DNA of 64,000 nucleotides from Nostoc mirabile CHAB5784. GTDB taxonomy: Bacteria > Cyanobacteriota > Cyanobacteriia > Cyanobacteriales > Nostocaceae. A model generated the notes under the pieces. That model was not told the origin of the DNA. It made no database searches and saw only the letters and a program-made list of their open reading frames with translations. Each line of letters starts with the position of its first letter. The stretch's first letter is position 1. Below, one piece after another: positions 28,128 through 36,874 of this stretch. Position numbers and translations under genes: made by a program. Location of the stretch: positions 94,188-158,187 of the forward strand of contig NZ_JAIVFS010000008.1 of assembly GCF_020829645.1 (NCBI RefSeq). The letters run 5' to 3'.

Positions 28128-29092
28128 AAGCCGATGCTCAAGAAAGCCAATCTTTAGTTCTAATTGTTGATGATGAACCTTTTATCCGCCTGATACTGCG
28201 GCATTTCTTAGAGCGGGAAGGCTATCAAATAGCAGAAGCTCAAAATGGCATAGAGGCAATAAAAGTTTTTAAGCAATTGCATCCTGATATAGTACTTCTT
28301 GATGCCATGATGCCAGATATGGATGGGTTCGAGTGCTGCACTCAGTTACAGAATTTTGATTCTAGCAAGCACGCTCCAATTTTAATGATTACAGGACTTG
28401 AGGATCAAGAGTCTGTTGACCGGGCATTTGCTGTGGGGGCAATGGACTATATTACCAAACCAGTCCACTGGCCAGTTTTGCGACAACGGGTAAAACGCTT
28501 GATTGAGCAATCTCAGTTACAGCAAAAACTGGAAGCCGTTAATGTGGAATTGCAGCGATTAGTTACTATCGATGGATTAACTCAAGTAGCTAACCGCCGA
28601 CGGTTTGAAGAGTATTTTAACCAAGAATGGCAGCGCATGAAACGGGAAAAATGCCCTCTTTCCCTGATTCTTTGCGATGTTGATTTCTTCAAATTATATA
28701 ACGATACCTATGGTCATCGGATAGGCGATCGCTGTCTTCAAGAAATTGCTAAAGCGCTCAAAGATATTATTAAGCGTCCCGGAGATTTAGTTGCCCGGTA
28801 TGGTGGGGAAGAATTTGCTGTGATTTTACCTAACACAGACACCGAGGGTGCAACTCATGTTGCCGACAACATTTGCCATGCTGTCCGAACACTAGCAATT
28901 CCTCATAAAAATTCCCAAGTTAGTCATCATGTAACCATTAGTGCTGGGTTTACGACAGAAATTCCTCAGCCAGATTCTAACTTAGAAGAAATGATTTATG
29001 CCGCAGATCGGGCGTTGTATCAAGCAAAGGCAGCAGGACGCGATCGCTTTGTGCAAAATATTCTACTACCCCAAAGTAAAAATTCCCGCTAG
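28124..29092 (+). CDS. Response regulator diguanylate cyclase (REC-GGDEF)
   Basis: A protein of 322 residues. The receiver domain (about 8-130) has LIVDDEP and phospho-acceptor Asp60 in [12 protein letters not shown] short coiled linker (130-155) leads to a GGDEF domain with [14 protein letters not shown] and the active GGEEF motif at 227-231. RPGD at 218-221, five residues before GGEEF, is the inhibitory I-site, so product feedback by c-di-GMP is expected. The start codon overlaps the stop of the LOV histidine kinase (ATGA), which implies translational coupling and makes this protein the likely phosphorelay output: light or redox signal to c-di-GMP (inference). Confidence 0.95.
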   Translation: MKADAQESQSLVLIVDDEPFIRLILRHFLEREGYQIAEAQNGIEAIKVFKQLHPDIVLLDAMMPDMDGFECCTQLQNFDSSKHAPILMITGLEDQESVDRAFAVGAMDYITKPVHWPVLRQRVKRLIEQSQLQQKLEAVNVELQRLVTIDGLTQVANRRRFEEYFNQEWQRMKREKCPLSLILCDVDFFKLYNDTYGHRIGDRCLQEIAKALKDIIKRPGDLVARYGGEEFAVILPNTDTEGATHVADNICHAVRTLAIPHKNSQVSHHVTISAGFTTEIPQPDSNLEEMIYAADRALYQAKAAGRDRFVQNILLPQSKNSR

Positions 29093-29181
29093 TGCGCCAA
29101 AATCGACACATTTCCAGCCTGTTTTAAACGTATCGGCTTGGATTATTGTCTGCTTATTCTATCCCTTGAAAATGCTCTTCC

Positions 29182-30063
29182 TCACTTTAAACCATTCATC
29201 CAAGACGGATCAATTAGATGATCATGTTGCAGCCGACCTACAACTATACCAGGATGAATACTGATACGTTCCGCAAAATCAATCACATCATTTTCAGATT
29301 TAAGCTTCGTTAATTCCCCTTCATACTCAGGTGGAATCAAAAATTCCCGCGACCATTTATCTGCTTGGCGTTCCTGCTCCGATTTCCAACTTTCCCCACT
29401 ATTCCATTCATCGAGAAAAATATTTTCTTTATCATGTAGCAAAATATGCGCTGCTTCATGGAAAAAATTAAACCAGAAGCGGTCATTGGTTTTACCGTAA
29501 AGCGAAAGTTGAATCAGTGCCTTATGCGGGTTTAACCACCGTGCGACACCACTGACGTGCGCTTTCTTTATTGATGGTACTAAAACAAGCACAACCCCTG
29601 CTTCCCAGCACAACTTTTGCATCTGTGGTTCAAACTCCTCTGGCGGTAACACCGTCAAAGTGCGAATTTGCCGCACCGCCTTTTCAAATTTTGGTTTACT
29701 GTACTTAGGAGAGTCTAGTTGTTCTGCTTTTATTTCCCCCAAGCGCAACCAAGTGGAAATAGCACCAACATCACTTTGCTCTTCGCGTGTACGACGAAAA
29801 GCAACTTCCATACCTGCATAATAATTCTGCCAATCTTCCGGCGAGGCAACACCGAAAAATTGCAGTAACTTTTTTACCAAACCAGGCTTATTCTTGGCAA
29901 TTAGACGGCACTTAGGAATTACACCTTGGTTCATCAATTCTTTGACTGGTAACTGATCTAACCAAGATGTCCACCCCTTTAAGCGGTTTTCTTCTTCTAT
30001 CCGTGCTAAACCAGCGCGATATTGGGCTTCACGATTAAGCCAAAATGCTGTTGTAGGACACAT
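29182..30063 (-). CDS. ImmA/IrrE-type metallopeptidase, HigA-like antitoxin lacking its XRE domain
   Basis: A protein of 293 residues with the zinc-protease motif HEAAH at 202-206 and a downstream ERQADKW segment that would supply the third ligand. Residues 7-35 (FWLNREAQYRAGLARIEEEN) are the region that normally follows an N-terminal XRE helix-turn-helix in HigA-ImmA fusion antitoxins. Here the ORF starts just there, and a TGA sits immediately upstream. A possible remnant of the lost domain (EFIHP, then a stop) is readable near 30.15 kb. So the DNA-binding half seems deleted. It lies downstream of a HigB-like toxin on the same strand. It may still be a protein, but not a normal antitoxin. 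Confidence 0.7.
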   Translation of the reverse strand: MCPTTAFWLNREAQYRAGLARIEEENRLKGWTSWLDQLPVKELMNQGVIPKCRLIAKNKPGLVKKLLQFFGVASPEDWQNYYAGMEVAFRRTREEQSDVGAISTWLRLGEIKAEQLDSPKYSKPKFEKAVRQIRTLTVLPPEEFEPQMQKLCWEAGVVLVLVPSIKKAHVSGVARWLNPHKALIQLSLYGKTNDRFWFNFFHEAAHILLHDKENIFLDEWNSGESWKSEQERQADKWSREFLIPPEYEGELTKLKSENDVIDFAERISIHPGIVVGRLQHDHLIDPSWMNGLK

Positions 30064-30190
30064 TCATATATGTTTGACACCACTGGAAAAGTTAGTACTC
30101 AGAAAGTCTTGGAGTATATTAATGATCCACATCACGGATGAATAAATTCAGGAAAGTTCGCTTATATCCGCCACCTAAAGGCAGGCGGCT

Positions 30191-30496
30191 TTACGCATCA
30201 CGACTCGTAACTTTTGACCGATCAATGCTTCCATCCTCGGTAAGGAGGATGGGGTCGTTGTCTGGTTTAAATACAAGTCGTTTACCACCTTCTAGGTTTA
30301 CTGCAAATTCACCTGCCCTATCTCCTTTTAAGGGATGGGGATGACCTGCAAACAATTCCTTGAGACAGCTAACAGCTGCAAGGTCAGCCAATCGGGCTGT
30401 CAATTTCTTGGCACAGTTTGTACCCAATTTTCTTTGCGCTAGGTTTTGTTGTTCGCATAGCTTTTGCAGTTTGCCGTCAGCGAAGGTGATTTCCAT
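30191..30496 (-). CDS. HigB/RelE-like toxin, C-terminus altered
   Basis: A protein of 101 residues: MEITFADGKLQKLCEQQNLA, then LTARLADLAAVSCLKEL, the GDRAGEFAVNLEGGKRLVF core and DPILLTEDGSIDRSKVTS. This is the toxin family usually annotated as HigB or killer protein. Family members continue after the VT segment with a strand ending in a DYH motif. Here the frame ends RDA-stop, next to a CCGCC...GGCGG dispersed repeat at 30.16-30.18 kb, so the last strand appears lost. It is followed after 127 bp by the truncated antitoxin-like gene. An active toxin is doubtful. Confidence 0.7.
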   Translation of the reverse strand: MEITFADGKLQKLCEQQNLAQRKLGTNCAKKLTARLADLAAVSCLKELFAGHPHPLKGDRAGEFAVNLEGGKRLVFKPDNDPILLTEDGSIDRSKVTSRDA

Positions 30497-30585
30497 GCGT
30501 TACCAGACTAATATAAGTTTACCATTTTGGTAAATAAATTTGTTATGTTTCTAGAGAATCTAGGATATCAACTAATCAGCAACGC

Positions 30586-31722
30586 CTAAAAATCTACCCC
30601 TCGTTTAAGTTCTACACCTTGATTAGCATAGTGTTTGTGGCAATAAACCTCTGAGTGGACGCTAGCCAAGTCGAAGTATGCGGGTGGATTTTGGCAGCGA
30701 CCAGTAATAATGATTTCGGTGTCGCGGGGTTTGCGGAGTAAAGCTTGGACAATGGGTTCAACGGGGAGTAATTCTAAGTCTACGGTGGGATTGAGTTCAT
30801 CAAGAATAATAGTTTTATATAGACCAGAGGCGATCGCAACTTTAGCGATTTCCCAACCCCGTTCGGCTTCTACGTAGTCTAATTCTTGCCGGGAATTTCG
30901 CCAGACGATCGCATCTCCACCACAGCGCTGATGATCCACCACTTCTGGATATGACTGCTGCAAGGCGGCGATCGCAGCGTCTTCTGTGTAGCCAGTACCA
31001 CCTTTAAGCCACTGCATAATCAGCACACGGGTAGACCCAGGATGATTGATTCCCCTACCAATGGCCTGTAAGGCTTTGCCCAAAGCACTAGTAGACTTGC
31101 CTTTACCAGCACCAGTATAAATTTCAATCCCCTCAAGGAAGAGAGCTTTAGCTGTTGGGTGGTGATGAGGTTTCATTTCTGAGTGCAAATCTGCAATATC
31201 GAGCAACTTTTGCGGTGCGGCGCGTCCGGTAGCAATGATTTCCAACTCTTGGGGTTTGGATTTTAATGTCCGCACTACTTCATCTACTGCTAGCAAACCC
31301 AAATCCAGAACCGGGTTAATTTCATCCAAAACGACAACTGAATATAAACCACTAGCGATCGCGCCTTTGGCTACATCCCAACCCCGCATCGCTTCATCTC
31401 GGTCAAAAGTGGTAATTTCGTCATGACCAAAAAATTCGGCTCTTCCAGTGCGAACCTGGTCAATTAAATGAGGAAACCCGCGTTGCAAAGCTGCGATCGC
31501 ACCATCTTCGTCATAATCACGTTCAGGCCCTTTTAAAAACCGTAGCAGTAAAACGCGGTTAGAATTGCTAGGCGTATTTATCCCCAAGCCAATAGAGCGC
31601 AAAACCACCCCCAAAGCCGCTTGGGACTTACCTTTACCCACGCCATCGTAGACGTGAATTTGACCAACGAGCCGTTCCTGTCGCACTTGCGCCGTGCGAA
31701 TACCAATACCGTTCCTTGTCAT
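30586..31722 (-). CDS. Cob(I)yrinic acid a,c-diamide adenosyltransferase-like protein with two CobO domains
   Basis: A protein of 378 residues made of two CobO-like P-loop domains in tandem. Domain 1 (about 18-190) has GVGKGKSQAALG, FLKGPERDYDEDGA, RGWDVAKGAIASGLYSVVVL and DEINPVLDLGLL. Domain 2 (about 195-375) has GAGKGKSTSALG, WLKGGTGYTEDAA, RGWEIAKVAIASGLYKTIIL and DELNPTVDLELL. A single CobO/BtuR is about 190 residues and acts as a homodimer, so this looks like a covalently linked dimer. Both Walker A motifs are intact. The reaction is ATP-dependent adenosylation of cobalamin precursors; whether both sites work is unknown. It is a single gene divergent from fraC. Confidence 0.87.
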   Translation of the reverse strand: MTRNGIGIRTAQVRQERLVGQIHVYDGVGKGKSQAALGVVLRSIGLGINTPSNSNRVLLLRFLKGPERDYDEDGAIAALQRGFPHLIDQVRTGRAEFFGHDEITTFDRDEAMRGWDVAKGAIASGLYSVVVLDEINPVLDLGLLAVDEVVRTLKSKPQELEIIATGRAAPQKLLDIADLHSEMKPHHHPTAKALFLEGIEIYTGAGKGKSTSALGKALQAIGRGINHPGSTRVLIMQWLKGGTGYTEDAAIAALQQSYPEVVDHQRCGGDAIVWRNSRQELDYVEAERGWEIAKVAIASGLYKTIILDELNPTVDLELLPVEPIVQALLRKPRDTEIIITGRCQNPPAYFDLASVHSEVYCHKHYANQGVELKRGVDF

Positions 31723-31945
31723 TTCTCAAAAGCTATAAGTGGCAATCTTTAATCTTACCTAACGTCTTATACTCTTAGGTAGAGAAACTGCTCCTCTGAT
31801 GCATCAGTATCATGTATAAATAATATCAAAAATGGAATACTAGCACACCAACATAGTAAAAGACAATAACAATCAGATAATTTCCCCCATCACCCTCACT
31901 ATCCCAGTTATACTCTCTACAGTTAACCCTAACCCTTGACCATTT

Positions 31946-32485
31946 ATGCCTGAAAATTGGATGCTTCCCAGGATTTTTCCTATTGGTGGAATTCTGTTTG
32001 ACTTTTTATTTGTACTGATTGCCATCCCGATTGAAGCGTATGTTTTGCACAATCGACTAAAATTTGACAAAAAAACTAGCATTTTTTATGCTATCTCTAT
32101 GAATCTGTTTTCTAGTGTAATTGGTTGGTTCATATTTTTTGTAGCAGAACCAATGTTGTCGATACAACTGAAATCAGAATTAATTAACTATATGTTTTTT
32201 AATAATTTTAAATCAGCGAATACACAAAGTTTATTAATTTTAACTGCTTGTATAATTTTCTTTGCTACTTTTATAATGAAGTTTTTCATTTTAAGAGTAT
32301 TACTACTATCATTGAGTGAACCAGTTGCTAAAAAACAAGAGGAGCCTCAAACATCTCAACGGCGGCGATGGCGTAGTTTTAGCACTGCTAAATTACAAAA
32401 TACCAATTTAGTGATTACTACATTAATAGCGAATTCTCTGAGTTATAGTGCTATAACCATTATTTTAATATTTCGCTCAAAGTAG
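31946..32485 (+). CDS. fraC: Filament integrity protein FraC
   Basis: A protein of 179 residues with three to four membrane helices (about 12-35, 45-70, 92-115, 155-175) and a basic cytosolic loop [10 protein letters not shown]. Length, [16 protein letters not shown] start and the [20 protein letters not shown] segment fit FraC of Anabaena, and the next two genes fit FraD and FraE in the known order. FraC sits at the septa between cells and is needed for long filaments and for septal junctions and cell-to-cell exchange. ATG 31946 has no strong ribosome-binding site. A TTCGTAA STRR lies downstream before fraD. Confidence 0.9.
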   Translation: MPENWMLPRIFPIGGILFDFLFVLIAIPIEAYVLHNRLKFDKKTSIFYAISMNLFSSVIGWFIFFVAEPMLSIQLKSELINYMFFNNFKSANTQSLLILTACIIFFATFIMKFFILRVLLLSLSEPVAKKQEEPQTSQRRRWRSFSTAKLQNTNLVITTLIANSLSYSAITIILIFRSK

Positions 32486-32522
32486 GAAAAACTTACTTCA
32501 TTTAAAGGAAGACTAGTGATTA

Positions 32523-32560
32523 AATAATTCGTAATTCGTAATTCGTAATTCGTAATTAAG
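32523..32560. repeat. TTCGTAA STRR between fraC and fraD
   Basis: Four consecutive heptamers TTCGTAA. The rest of the 176-bp gap has a GGGGATTTAACCCC hairpin at 32.57 kb and GGAGG before fraD. Confidence 0.85.
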
Positions 32561-32661
32561 TTTTCTAATGGGGATTTAACCCCAACACAAAACAAAATTT
32601 TTATTGAACCGGGGGACTTAAACCCACGGAACTAGTTAATTAATCAGGTGGAGGTAAGAAT

Positions 32662-33678
32662 ATGAATACGCTACTTAAAGATGTATTTGGGGTTTTTAAA
32701 TTTGCTGAAGGGCTTTATGCAGGAATTAGAAAGGTATTAGTTCCACCCAAAGCTTATTCTTGGCAAACATTTATTTATTTGAGTGTTTTTTCTTGGATAG
32801 TTTCATATTTTGCTATAGGTTATATCAAAGATATAATTGCCTTTTTCGGTTGGTTATTTTTAATTGCTGGCACAGCTTGGTATACAACTGAAGACCCTTT
32901 GAGGGTTCCTGGTACTTTTATGCCAGTCGGGGCAGTGATCACTGGATTCTTAGTGAGTGTTTTTGCATTTGGAAATCAACAGGATGTCATTACACCAAGA
33001 ACAATCGTTTTTTGGCCGACAATTTCAGCGCTAATTACCGCTATACCAGAATTTATTGAAGGAAATGATACCGATGCAAAAGCTCGAATTCCTAAACCAG
33101 AAGACCGCCAAAGAATCGTAATTTTAGTTGCTAGTAGTATGCTGCTAAGTTGCTGGATTCAGTTTCACTTTGTGATGAATAATTGGTTCCAAGAATATCC
33201 TAGTTTGCAGGCAGATACTTTTAGAAGTAGTACCGTTGTTGTCAGAACAGAAGAACGACTAAAAATTCCCCGAAACGGCGCTATAATTCTAGAGAAACTT
33301 CAACCAATAGTAGTAGAAGAAATAGCTGGAAGACCTTGGTCGGAAGTAGAGAAATGGTTGATCCTAAAAAAAGATGTGGAACCACGGGTAGTAACTCTGG
33401 GTAGGGAAGTAATTCAAAAGAACTTGGGTAAATATGAAGAAAAGGAACTATGGCGCGTTGAACCGCGTGTAGCTAATGCTAAGTCTGGATATATATTAGA
33501 TTTATTAAGTATTTGGATGGGCCCGAGTTCTAACCCACGGGGCTATTACTTGAAAAAATCTTGTCGCATTGAACCAGTTGCAGCAACTACCAACTCAGAC
33601 AATAAGATTACAATTGCAGAAATTGAATGCGATCGCGGCAGTAAATTGATTCCTGGCTCACCGCCTCTGCAACAGTGA
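32662..33678 (+). CDS. fraD: Septal protein FraD
   Basis: A protein of 338 residues with about five membrane helices in residues 30-175 (including TFIYLSVFSWIVSYFAIGYI and PVGAVITGFLVSVFAFG) and a C-terminal periplasmic part from about 185 (TVVVRTEERLKIPRNGAII, WLILKKDVEPRVVTLGREVI). This matches FraD, the septal junction component whose periplasmic domain reaches into the septum in heterocyst-forming cyanobacteria. GGAGG lies 8 bases before the ATG. It is the second gene of the fraCDE cluster; the gaps on both sides hold repeats, which may add internal transcription effects. Confidence 0.92.
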   Translation: MNTLLKDVFGVFKFAEGLYAGIRKVLVPPKAYSWQTFIYLSVFSWIVSYFAIGYIKDIIAFFGWLFLIAGTAWYTTEDPLRVPGTFMPVGAVITGFLVSVFAFGNQQDVITPRTIVFWPTISALITAIPEFIEGNDTDAKARIPKPEDRQRIVILVASSMLLSCWIQFHFVMNNWFQEYPSLQADTFRSSTVVVRTEERLKIPRNGAIILEKLQPIVVEEIAGRPWSEVEKWLILKKDVEPRVVTLGREVIQKNLGKYEEKELWRVEPRVANAKSGYILDLLSIWMGPSSNPRGYYLKKSCRIEPVAATTNSDNKITIAEIECDRGSKLIPGSPPLQQ

Positions 33679-33683
33679 AGGTA

Positions 33684-33830
33684 GGGAATGGGGAGTGGGG
33701 ACTTGTACTGAGCGTTCGCGTAGCGTCTCGTAGAGAAGCCGAAGTAGTGGGGAGTAGGGGGAGCAGGGGAAGAATTTCTAACTCTTGACTAATGACTAAT
33801 GACCAATGACTAATAACAAATGACTATCAA
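33684..33830. repeat. Composite repeats between fraD and fraE
   Basis: GTAGGGAATGGGGAGTGGGG, then the GCGTTCGCGTAGCGTCTCG hairpin repeat (33.71-33.74 kb), then G-rich STRR, then TGACTAA/TGACCAA heptamers that run into the fraE start codon. Confidence 0.75.
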
Positions 33831-34599
33831 CAGAATTTTTGTATTGGCAAAGAATGTGTTTCAGGAAGTGGTACGCGATCGCATCCTATATATTATTGGT
33901 TTTTATGCGCTAATGCTCGCCACTGCCTTCCGCGTCCTTCCTGAATTTGCAGCTACGACTGAAGACAAAATGTTTTTAGATTTTGGGATGGCGGCGATGA
34001 ACGCCATCGGGTTAATTGTGACAATATTTATTGGTACGGGACTGGTTAATAAAGAAATTGAAAAACGCACTATTTTGGTATTAATTGCTAAACCTGTCAG
34101 CCGCAGCGAAATTATCGTCGGCAAATACTTGGGTTTATCCGCAGTATTAGCTGTGCTTGTCGCCACAATGACAGCAATTTATCTGGTATTTCTGCAATTT
34201 GGTAACATTCCTCATCCAACGACGAGCATTCTAATTGCTGCAATTTTCTTATTTTTGCAGTTGTCATTAATCACCTCTGTGGCTATTACCTTTGGTGTTT
34301 TCACGGCTTCTTTACTGGCGACTGTTTTAACCTTTGCGGTATATTTAATCGGCAATATTACTCAAGATTTAGTGCAACTTGGTCGTCTGAGCCGCAACCC
34401 TGGTATGGAACGTCTAACTCAAGGTTTGTTTCTCATCTTGCCAGATTTATCTCGATTAGATTTGAAAAATAATGCCGTTTATGGTCTGCAAGCACTACCT
34501 GACACAACTGCACTGATTACAAATGCTGGCTATGGCTTACTTTATAGTGCCATGTTGTTAGCGATCGCTATTTTTATCTTCTCACAACGTGAATTTTAG
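33820..34599 (+). CDS. fraE: FraE, ABC-2 type permease for filament integrity
   Basis: A protein of 259 residues with six membrane helices and the ABC-2 permease pattern: a cytosolic start (MTINRIFVLAKNVFQEVVRD), FIGTGLVNKEIEKRTILVLIAKPVSR between helices 2 and 3, and a final pair of helices. It is the third gene of fraCDE. It presumably works with an ATPase encoded elsewhere. The ATG is part of a tandem TGACAAATGAC repeat, so no normal ribosome-binding site precedes it; translation may depend on the leader or on coupling. Confidence 0.9.
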   Translation: MTINRIFVLAKNVFQEVVRDRILYIIGFYALMLATAFRVLPEFAATTEDKMFLDFGMAAMNAIGLIVTIFIGTGLVNKEIEKRTILVLIAKPVSRSEIIVGKYLGLSAVLAVLVATMTAIYLVFLQFGNIPHPTTSILIAAIFLFLQLSLITSVAITFGVFTASLLATVLTFAVYLIGNITQDLVQLGRLSRNPGMERLTQGLFLILPDLSRLDLKNNAVYGLQALPDTTALITNAGYGLLYSAMLLAIAIFIFSQREF

Positions 34600-34637
34600 T
34601 CATTGGGCATTGGGGCAAACAGAAACTTCTTCTCTCC

Positions 34638-34675
34638 TGACAAATGACAAATGACAAATGACTAATGACTAATAA
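34638..34675. repeat. TGACAAA/TGACTAA STRR
   Basis: Three TGACAAA and two TGACTAA heptamers after fraE. The repeat also supplies the stop codon of the convergent pentapeptide gene. Confidence 0.85.
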
Positions 34676-35325
34676 ATCATTATCTGAGGTTGCTCAATTG
34701 TGCCATCAGGCATAATAGTATCCCGAAGCTTTGCATAAATCAGATTTGTCTCCCAAAGGTTTGCTTTATTCAAGTTTGCCTTGGTTAAATTTGCCCATGT
34801 CAGGTCTGCACCAGTTAAGTTGGCCTCAGTTAAATTAGCTTCAAGTAATTTTGCTCCACATAGCTTTGCTCCTGTGAGATTAGCTCTAACTAAATTAGCT
34901 TCAATCAGTGATGCTTCAATTAATTTGGCTTCACTTAAGTCTGCTTCTCTCAAATCCACATCACATAAAGAAGCACCCCAAAGATTACTACCTGTGAATT
35001 TTGCCCGCCATAAGAAAGTTCCACACAAATTTGCTCGTGTTAAATCAGCATTAATCAAATTAGCTTCGCACAAAGATGCTTCATACAAATTAGCTTCACG
35101 TAAGTTAGCTTGCATCAGATTTGCGCCACTTAAATTAGCACGAGTGAGGATACAGCCACACAAATTTGCATCACGCAAATCCGCTCCTATGAAGTTAACA
35201 CCACTTAAATCAATTCCTTTCAGGTCGACTCCACGCAAGTCACATCCACTGAAATCTCGGCGCTGATAATATTTATTTGTGATTTGACTTAATATAAATT
35301 CCTGTTGAGTAGCATAATTTTTCAT
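34669..35325 (-). CDS. Pentapeptide repeat protein
   Basis: A protein of 218 residues, nearly all A(D/N)LXX pentapeptides from about residue 25 to 205 (for example DLRGVDLKGIDLSGVNFIGA and ANLTGADLTWANLTKANL). This gives roughly 35 units that should fold into a right-handed quadrilateral beta-helix. No catalytic domain is attached. ATG 35325 is preferred over a GTG three codons upstream, with GAGGTG as ribosome-binding site. The function of most cyanobacterial members is unknown; some mimic DNA or organise thylakoid proteins. The last codons and stop run into a TGACTAA repeat. Confidence 0.9.
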   Translation of the reverse strand: MKNYATQQEFILSQITNKYYQRRDFSGCDLRGVDLKGIDLSGVNFIGADLRDANLCGCILTRANLSGANLMQANLREANLYEASLCEANLINADLTRANLCGTFLWRAKFTGSNLWGASLCDVDLREADLSEAKLIEASLIEANLVRANLTGAKLCGAKLLEANLTEANLTGADLTWANLTKANLNKANLWETNLIYAKLRDTIMPDGTIEQPQIMIY

Positions 35326-35590
35326 GGTATTCACCTCTGGGTGTAATTTATCTCAAAGGTCGAGTGTGATAGTTACCGTATATTGAGAGTACACCGCAAA
35401 TGGAGATCATCTGAGTAAATAATCAGAAATAAATTCCCAAAAAATAGCTAGGAGCTTGAAAATGCGCTTTTTAACTGGTTTTTAAAACAAAAAATGCTGA
35501 CATAGGTCAGGAAACATTGATAAGTCAAGTAGAATTAACTAGGTCGGTGAGAATAACTCAAAATTACCATTACTTTTGTCAGCAGTTCGC

Positions 35591-36847
35591 CTACACTCTT
35601 TCCGTCTGCCGATTTTGGTTTTTTTCATCAGGGATTAGCCGTTCCAATGCACGGGCAATCCAGGGCAAAAATGCGATCACTAGGATCACTCCCAGCACGT
35701 TAAATATCAATTGGGCATTTGCAATTTGACGAGCAATATCATCCCCTGCACCGAGTAACTGAGAAAACCACTGGGCAAGTGCTGCCAATTGACTGGCAAA
35801 TAAAATACCTACAGCAGCGCAAACAAGATTAAATAATAAATGAAAAACACCTGTCCGTACCGCTGAGCGATTGCGTCCAAGGGTCGCTACCAATGTGTCA
35901 GCACAAGTGCCAACTTCAGCACCCAGCATTAACGCTACACCTGCGGGCAATGAGATTAATCCTTGACTAGCCAAAATAATAATAATCGCAATGGTAGCAG
36001 AGGAAGATTGAACTAAGACTGTAAACAGCGCCCCAACTGCGGCACCTAAGAGCGTGTTGTTCCCCAAGGTTTCCATCCATTTGATAAATGGCTTGTAATC
36101 CTTAAAAGGTTCCATTGCGGTTTCAATTGTATCAAGTCCGAAAAACAGTAAGCCGATGCCAAGAGTAACTAATCCAATTTGTTTCCAGCGTTCTTTCTTA
36201 CCCAAAAGAATTAGTAATAAACCAACAAACATTGCTATTGGCGCATACTCACTAATTTTAAAAGCAACTATTTGAGCGCCAATAGTTGTGCCAATATTGG
36301 AACCCAAAACCACGCCCAGAGATTCTATAAATGACAGTAAACCAGCACTCACCATTGCAATCACAATAATAATTGTCACTGAGGACGAATCTAATATTGT
36401 TGTCGCCACCGCGCCAGTTGCTACTCCAGCATAGCGATTGGTGGTGAATTTGCTAATTAAACTTTTGGCGCGATCGCCTGTGATCGCTTCCAGTCCTTCA
36501 GCCATTCGCGTTACACCATACAAAAACAGCACCAATCCCGCCAGCGCACCCGTGATGATTTTGAAAATATCTAATCCCTGTTCTTCTCCTTTAGACTCAG
36601 CGCTTTTGCCCTGTTGACTATTTTTCGTTTCTTCCCCAGAATTCTGAGCGTGCTTATTATTTCTCTGTTGTGCTTCTTCTACTCCAGCAGGAGTCTGAGC
36701 ATTAACACTAATTTCTAAAGGTGGTAACGGGCTATCAAACCAAGGCAAATTCTTTCCTAAAATAGAAGGAGCAACAACAAAAGCTGCAACTATAATACTC
36801 CAAATGATCCCGGTCAACACTTTTTTTAAACTTTTACTTAAGAACAT
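35591..36847 (-). CDS. Na/Pi cotransporter (PNaS family)
   Basis: A protein of 418 residues. An N-terminal hydrophobic segment (SIIVAAFVVAPSILG) is followed by a charged Gln/Asn-rich loop and then the two inverted PNaS repeats. Repeat 1 has GAVATTILDSSSVTIII with GSNIGTTIGAQ; repeat 2 has GALFTVLVQSSSATIAI with GAEVGTCADTLVA. The QSSSAT signature is exact in repeat 2 but changed to DSSSVT in repeat 1. It is predicted to import phosphate with Na+. No PhoU-like domain follows, so this is the short form. ATG 36847 is used because the in-frame codon nine positions upstream is TTG. No Pho box is evident. Confidence 0.87.
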   Translation of the reverse strand: MFLSKSLKKVLTGIIWSIIVAAFVVAPSILGKNLPWFDSPLPPLEISVNAQTPAGVEEAQQRNNKHAQNSGEETKNSQQGKSAESKGEEQGLDIFKIITGALAGLVLFLYGVTRMAEGLEAITGDRAKSLISKFTTNRYAGVATGAVATTILDSSSVTIIIVIAMVSAGLLSFIESLGVVLGSNIGTTIGAQIVAFKISEYAPIAMFVGLLLILLGKKERWKQIGLVTLGIGLLFFGLDTIETAMEPFKDYKPFIKWMETLGNNTLLGAAVGALFTVLVQSSSATIAIIIILASQGLISLPAGVALMLGAEVGTCADTLVATLGRNRSAVRTGVFHLLFNLVCAAVGILFASQLAALAQWFSQLLGAGDDIARQIANAQLIFNVLGVILVIAFLPWIARALERLIPDEKNQNRQTERV

Positions 36848-36874
36848 AATAGTTTCTGATAACTGTTTTTTCAA

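Noticed and set aside
30061..30141. Plus-strand reading EYINDPHHG at the HigBA junction, resembling a toxin C-terminus
   Set aside because: Only a few residues, on the opposite strand from the toxin, without a start; probably chance.
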